64,000 bases of DNA from Tenacibaculum maritimum NCIMB 2154 (GTDB taxonomy: Bacteria; Bacteroidota; Bacteroidia; Flavobacteriales; Flavobacteriaceae): positions 2,542,001 through 2,606,000 of the forward strand of contig NZ_LT634361.1 of assembly GCF_900119795.1 (NCBI RefSeq). The letters are read 5' to 3'. The notes beneath the pieces were generated by a model. That model saw nothing but the letters and a program-made list of their open reading frames with translations, did no database searches and was not told where the DNA came from. The position numbers and the translations under genes were made by a program. Below, piece after piece: positions 60,414-64,000 of this stretch (positions within the stretch are counted from its first letter, which is position 1; every line of letters starts with the position of its first letter).

Positions 60414-60845
60414 ACAAACCCCATCCCCCTCATAAAAAACACTCTTTTCTAGTTTCCACAAACACAATAACCTGATTTTCAACACAAATCTGTACAAACT
60501 TTTTCAAGCATGTCTAAAACTTTGTACAGCAAACCAACTCCAAATCTTGTACAGCGTTTTTGCGAGAGAAAAAAACACTGTACAAAAAACCAACTCCAAA
60601 TCTTGTACAGCGTTTTTGCGAGAGGAAAAAACACTGTACAGAAAAACAACTCCAAATCTTGTACAGCGTTTTTGCGAGAGAAAAAAACACTGTACAAAAA
60701 ACCAACTCCAAATCTTGCATCCCATTTTTCAGAGTAAAAAAGTAGGGTACAGCAAATAAAAATTCAAAAGACAACAGCTAATGATGGAAATAAGGGAGAT
60801 GGACTACCTTATAAACTTACGGGCAAACTCAGTGGTAGTGATTGC
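60414..60845. repeat. Right flanking direct repeat of the accessory island
   Basis: The counterpart of 38925-39675 in the same orientation, with the same order of segments: ACAAACCCCATCCCCC, TCTAGTTTCCACAAACAC, degenerate hairpin, 56-bp units, degenerate end unit (TGCATCCC), CAGCTAATGATGGAAATAAG, and ACTTACGGGCAAACTCAGTG. It has fewer array units than the left copy. Its end, with the GGTAGTGATTGC motif, marks the right edge of recognisable repetition. Confidence 0.85.
60548..60715. repeat. Tandem array: three 56-bp hairpin units
   Basis: Units start at 60548, 60604 and 60660. All three have GCG in the left arm, matching the first unit of the left array rather than the later GTG units. One has GAGAGGAAAAAA in place of GAGAGAAAAAAA. 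Confidence 0.9.
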
Positions 60846-61203
60846 TCTAATGGAATTGCGGTGCATAGCACAACATAGAGAATTACAGAAAGAGGGATAG
60901 TTATACTAACTAAGGCATCGTATGTTACTGAATAGCTCGTTTCTTTTTAAGTTATTTGTCGTTAAAAAATAAAACTATCAAGCCAAGACCATATTGGAAC
61001 TTGTTACCTAAAACAAGCCTCAAAATAATCACAGCCATCTATCAGTAAAATACGATGCCTTGTAGAGGAGGCAATTTTTTATGTTGCACTTCATTTTTGC
61101 TTCGCCTTTCCTCCAAAAAAATAAAGAGAAAGACACAAAGTAAGTCAACCAACCTTTCTTTGCCTCATGTTTCTACAAAAATAGAGGTATGATTCAAAAA
61201 AGC
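60846..61203. other. Non-coding stretch right of the island
   Basis: No gene, RNA or strong hairpin is visible. Its first part continues the end motif of the flanking repeat and reads briefly like coding sequence (SNGIAVHSTT before a stop), perhaps the remnant of an older gene. Confidence 0.5.
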
Positions 61204-62409
61204 TTATTCCTTTCCATCAACATACGCTTGTAAATAAGCATAACGAGGAGTTAATTTTCCATCTTTTGTCATTCTTGCTCTCTCCAAAATCCCCTCTTTA
61301 TCACCATTATAAAACGCAGGAATTACCGCTTCTAAAAACATTTCTCCAAAACCTTCACTAGCATCTTTAGGCAGTTCACAAGGTAAATTATCTACTGCCA
61401 TTACTGTAATAGCTCCTTCTTCTTTAAAATCTACTTCCGTTTCAGTTACAGGATCATAACCATATATAGGGTTTGCAATGGTGGATGCTCTTAAGGTAGA
61501 AGCTACTGGCCCATCTACATCACAAGAAATATCTGCAATCAATTTAATATTAAAATCAGCATGCCTAGCATCTTCACGAGTAAACAAATACGGAGCGCCG
61601 TCACCATAAAAATGTCCTGCTATAAAAAAATCTGTTTCCTTTGCATAAGGCATAAAGTTACTTTCATATCCACTCGGATCTTTATAAAAAGCAAATTTTT
61701 CACCTACTTTACCATCTTTGCGTTTGTTATACTCCATTACATCTACCATGCAATAAACGGGTTCTGTAAATTTGGTGGTTAGGTACAAAGCGTCACTTAC
61801 TTGCTTTATCTGTAAGTGATCTAAAATTTCTTTAGCTCCATAGGCTACTTTTCCTGTTCCAGATAAAAGTATTTTAATAGGTGGCAATGTAATAGCATCT
61901 AACTCTTTTTTTACGGCATCTAAATCAGATAGGTTTTCTACTTTAGGTAAAGTGAATCTGTTTTCTTTTAATCCTAATGCTCTAAGTCCATTATACGCCC
62001 CTACCAAACCTGCATAACGTCCAAAACCAATTAAACGAGCGCCGTTTTCTTTGACAATTGTTTCATGATCTAACAATTCTATATTTTTTGCTAAGATTGC
62101 TTTTAATAAATCTCTGTTATAGGGTTGTTTTTTTATGGTATGTGAAAAGAAAAAGTATTTTTTATTAGGAATCAATGCTGCTACTGGAACCTCTTTTACG
62201 CCTAATAGTACTTCACAATCGGAAAGATCTTCTGTTACTTCAAATCCTGCATCTATATATGCTTGGTCTGAAAAAACTCGGATATCTGAACGTTCTACTT
62301 TGATGGTTGCTTGTGGAAATTTTTTTTGTAATTCTTGCAATCTTTCTGGAGAGAATACCACTCTTTTATCTGGTGGGTTTTTGCGTTCTTTAATGATACC
62401 GAATTTCAT
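61204..62409 (-). CDS. Saccharopine/alanine dehydrogenase-like NAD(P)-dependent oxidoreductase
   Basis: The 401-residue protein starts MKFGIIKERKNPPDKRVVFSP, the ligand-binding start of the alanine dehydrogenase/transhydrogenase fold, with the catalytic Lys and Arg in conserved places. It then has KKYFFFSHTIKKQPYN, LIGFGRYAGLVGAYNGLRAL, a Rossmann loop in ILLSGTGKVAYGA, and DISCDVDGPVASTLRAST. This combination is that of the lysine-forming type saccharopine dehydrogenase group as found in Bacteroidota. It probably acts in the cytoplasm on an amino acid substrate that cannot be fixed from sequence alone. The ssrA gene lies upstream, divergent. Confidence 0.82.
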   Translation of the reverse strand: MKFGIIKERKNPPDKRVVFSPERLQELQKKFPQATIKVERSDIRVFSDQAYIDAGFEVTEDLSDCEVLLGVKEVPVAALIPNKKYFFFSHTIKKQPYNRDLLKAILAKNIELLDHETIVKENGARLIGFGRYAGLVGAYNGLRALGLKENRFTLPKVENLSDLDAVKKELDAITLPPIKILLSGTGKVAYGAKEILDHLQIKQVSDALYLTTKFTEPVYCMVDVMEYNKRKDGKVGEKFAFYKDPSGYESNFMPYAKETDFFIAGHFYGDGAPYLFTREDARHADFNIKLIADISCDVDGPVASTLRASTIANPIYGYDPVTETEVDFKEEGAITVMAVDNLPCELPKDASEGFGEMFLEAVIPAFYNGDKEGILERARMTKDGKLTPRYAYLQAYVDGKE

Positions 62410-62555
62410 TCTTTATATGTATTAAAATTAAACAATTTAGACCTTATTGTTATTCTTTATAACAATAGTTGCAAAAATACTTGTTTTTTAAGTATTCAGC
62501 AAACAGTATTTTCTTATATTTGCTTTCTGTAAATTTGCAAACTATTGGCATTGCC

Positions 62556-62585
62556 TTTGTTAGTGTATTTACGGTGCTTTCTTTG
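62556..62585 (+). promoter_or_regulatory. Promoter of ssrA
   Basis: TTTG at 62556-62559, an 18-base spacer, and TTTCTTTG at 62578-62585 (one change from TAnnTTTG) lie 7 bases before the mature 5' end of the tmRNA. Spacing fits the Bacteroidota pattern. Confidence 0.65.
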
Positions 62586-62592
62586 ACATATT

Positions 62593-62983
62593 GGGGACGA
62601 CTGGTTTTGACAGCAAGGTCAGTGAAATTGTAAGCATACCGAGGACTGAAATAATGCTCGTTAAACTTATTTCAAACATTTAAACGGCGAAGATAACTAC
62701 GCTTTAGCTGCATAATCTGAATTAATAGTAAGATTGGCCTCGGCACACAAGGTGTGCAAGCTTTATGTCCACGAAAAGCCTTGGTTTATGGCGTTTCATT
62801 TTTGGGCATCGTAAAAATAAACATAGAAAACTTGGTGCTTCAACAAGTTTTTGAAATTTTAGAAGATACGTTTGTAATAGGCTGTTTTTGGTCGGTTACA
62901 TTCCGAAAATCAAACAAAAACTAAGTATGTAGAAAGCTTTTGAGCTGCTTGTTTGGACCCGAGTTCGATTCTCGGCGTCTCCA
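62593..62983 (+). ncRNA. ssrA: Transfer-messenger RNA (tmRNA)
   Basis: The 391-base RNA rescues stalled ribosomes, with SmpB as partner. The acceptor stem pairs GGGGACG (62593-62599) with CGTCTCC (62976-62982, one G-U pair), and the T arm carries GTTCGATTC. The tag frame (62686-62715) reads GEDNYALAA and a TAA stop, differing from the GENNYALAA or GETNYALAA tags I recall in relatives by an Asp. The discriminator A at 62983 is followed by CTT, so the 3' CCA is not encoded and must be added. Confidence 0.96.
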
Positions 62984-62988
62984 CTTTT

Positions 62989-63029
62989 AACCTCGTAAAA
63001 CACTGATTTTGCGAGGTTTGTTTTTTTTT
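62989..63029 (+). terminator. Terminator of ssrA
   Basis: Stem AACCTCG (62989-62995) / CGAGGTT (63012-63018), extended by an inner AAAA/TTTT pairing, is followed by a long T run. It begins six bases after the mature tmRNA end. Confidence 0.9.
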
Positions 63030-63121
63030 GGACGTCTGTTTTTGTGTCTAATTTTAGAATATGTTTTTTGATTTTTTCAACCAAATGATTAGAAAAACTA
63101 ATTTTTTATTGGTCAATTGCA

Positions 63122-64000
63122 TTAAGTTATAAGTTCTTTTTCAATAAAAAATAATAGTTTATTTGAAGATTGATTAAACTTAAGCAGTGAATCTTCCGTA
63201 CTGTCTATATCATCAAGGTTAATACCACTAATTACAAACTTTGTATAATCATTCAAAATACTATTTACAGGTTCTTTTTTGATATTGTTTGAAGTAATAG
63301 GATATAACAACCCTGAAATTACTAATTGTTTCTTCTTATTGTAATATGCCTTATAAGTATGAATCTGAAAGAAATCTGATCTATCTACATCTAAATAATG
63401 ACCTTTCATAAGTTTATATTTAGCATCAAAAACAGCTACCTTATTACCTTTGCTTAATACAATGTCTGGAATTAATTTACGCGAATAAAAGCTACCTTTA
63501 TAAGATTGTATTGTTTCAGATTCTACTTGCCATCCTTCAAGTTTAAACTTTTCTTGGAATATTTTTAATAAATACATTTCCCAAATTTCAGCCATATCTA
63601 AAAAGAATGCGTAACCGTGCTTATTTGAAGCTTGATTATTCATTGTTTTGTTAGCTAAAATGGATATTGATAAATCTAATACTTCTTTGAAGGATTGGTA
63701 TATTTTTGGCAATTTAGAAGTATCGTAGAATAATTGCCGATTTAAAGATTTACCTCTCGCTAATTCTAATTGGTGTATTATTTGAATTGCGTTTTTTGGT
63801 AGTTTATTTATTTGTGGTAAACCGTAACTTTTTGATAGTTTTTTAAATGTTTCATATAACAATGATGCTATATCTGGGTTAATCGTTTTTTCATAACTTG
63901 ACGATATTAACTTATTGCTGTTTTTATAAGGTAATATACTATCTCTAACTTCTAACTTACCCTTTATTTGTGCTCCAGAAAAAACCCTTTTCTTATTTGT
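63122..64000 (-). CDS. McrC-like restriction system component, partial
   Basis: The frame is open to the window edge, so only the C-terminal 292 codons are seen; the apparent start at 63862 is internal. Features are VFSGAQIKGKLEVRDSILP near the visible start, KHGYAFFLDMAEIWEMYLLK (the McrBC/DUF2357-type helix), and a PD-(D/E)xK nuclease core, LIPDIVLSKGNKVAVFDAKYK, with PD and DAK as the catalytic residues. McrC works with the GTPase McrB to cut modified DNA. The McrB partner would lie outside the window, upstream of this gene. The position beside ssrA, a frequent integration site, fits a defence gene acquired by transfer. LlaJI-type or another PD-(D/E)xK protein is an alternative. Confidence 0.75.
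   Translation of the reverse strand, partial: TNKKRVFSGAQIKGKLEVRDSILPYKNSNKLISSSYEKTINPDIASLLYETFKKLSKSYGLPQINKLPKNAIQIIHQLELARGKSLNRQLFYDTSKLPKIYQSFKEVLDLSISILANKTMNNQASNKHGYAFFLDMAEIWEMYLLKIFQEKFKLEGWQVESETIQSYKGSFYSRKLIPDIVLSKGNKVAVFDAKYKLMKGHYLDVDRSDFFQIHTYKAYYNKKKQLVISGLLYPITSNNIKKEPVNSILNDYTKFVISGINLDDIDSTEDSLLKFNQSSNKLLFFIEKELIT

Noticed and set aside
38925-60845. Prophage or integrative element with its own integrase
   Set aside because: No integrase, transposase, capsid, portal or terminase gene is visible, and VgrG with PAAR-like proteins fits a secretion cassette better.

Overview
The window is AT-rich Bacteroidota DNA and most likely comes from a marine member of the Flavobacteriaceae; a Tenacibaculum-like genome is my guess from overall protein character. 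The evidence is a SusC/SusD pair, a type IX secretion C-terminal sorting domain, many lipoproteins with short Bacteroidota-type lipoboxes, TAnnTTTG promoter boxes, few Shine-Dalgarno sites, and a tmRNA whose tag reads GEDNYALAA.

Bases 1-38,600 look like ordinary chromosome. They hold a SusCD tail, rlmB, a rhomboid protease, rarA, a three-gene envelope block, a HAD nucleotidase, a surface-polysaccharide group (glycosyltransferase, flippase, FemAB-like protein, polysaccharide deacetylase), radC, trkA-trkH and a large lamin-tail T9SS protein. Next come a 55-residue exported peptide followed by a PqqD/HPr-kinase-like fusion and a nucleotidyltransferase, then mpl, a giant alpha-2-macroglobulin, subtilisin-like and M28 peptidases, kdsA, an ankyrin protein, and a divergent catalase/oxyR pair.

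Bases about 38,925-60,845 form an accessory island. Both ends carry the same direct repeat, which contains a tandem array of 56-bp hairpin units: eight units on the left, three on the right, and a fragment inside at 41.4 kb. The island encodes a VgrG spike, a small linker ORF, a metzincin-type zinc protease as candidate toxin, a mosaic family of MORN-like lipoproteins as candidate immunity proteins, and two near-identical DUF2931 lipoproteins. It also encodes a LysM protein, a DUF4280 PAAR-like protein, a 916-residue OmpA-domain protein as second candidate effector, and six tandem lipoprotein genes with an exact 750-bp period. Ghosts of vgrG, of the toxin 3' end, of a seventh array copy and of a further lipoprotein record repeated recombination. 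No sheath, baseplate or membrane-complex genes are present, so the secretion machine must be elsewhere if it exists. I read this as a VgrG-linked polymorphic effector island with amplified immunity genes, and it is the most interesting part of the window.

Bases 61,200-64,000 return to chromosomal genes: a lysine-forming-type saccharopine/alanine dehydrogenase-like protein, the tmRNA gene ssrA with a strong terminator, and the C-terminal part of a McrC-like restriction component that runs off the window.
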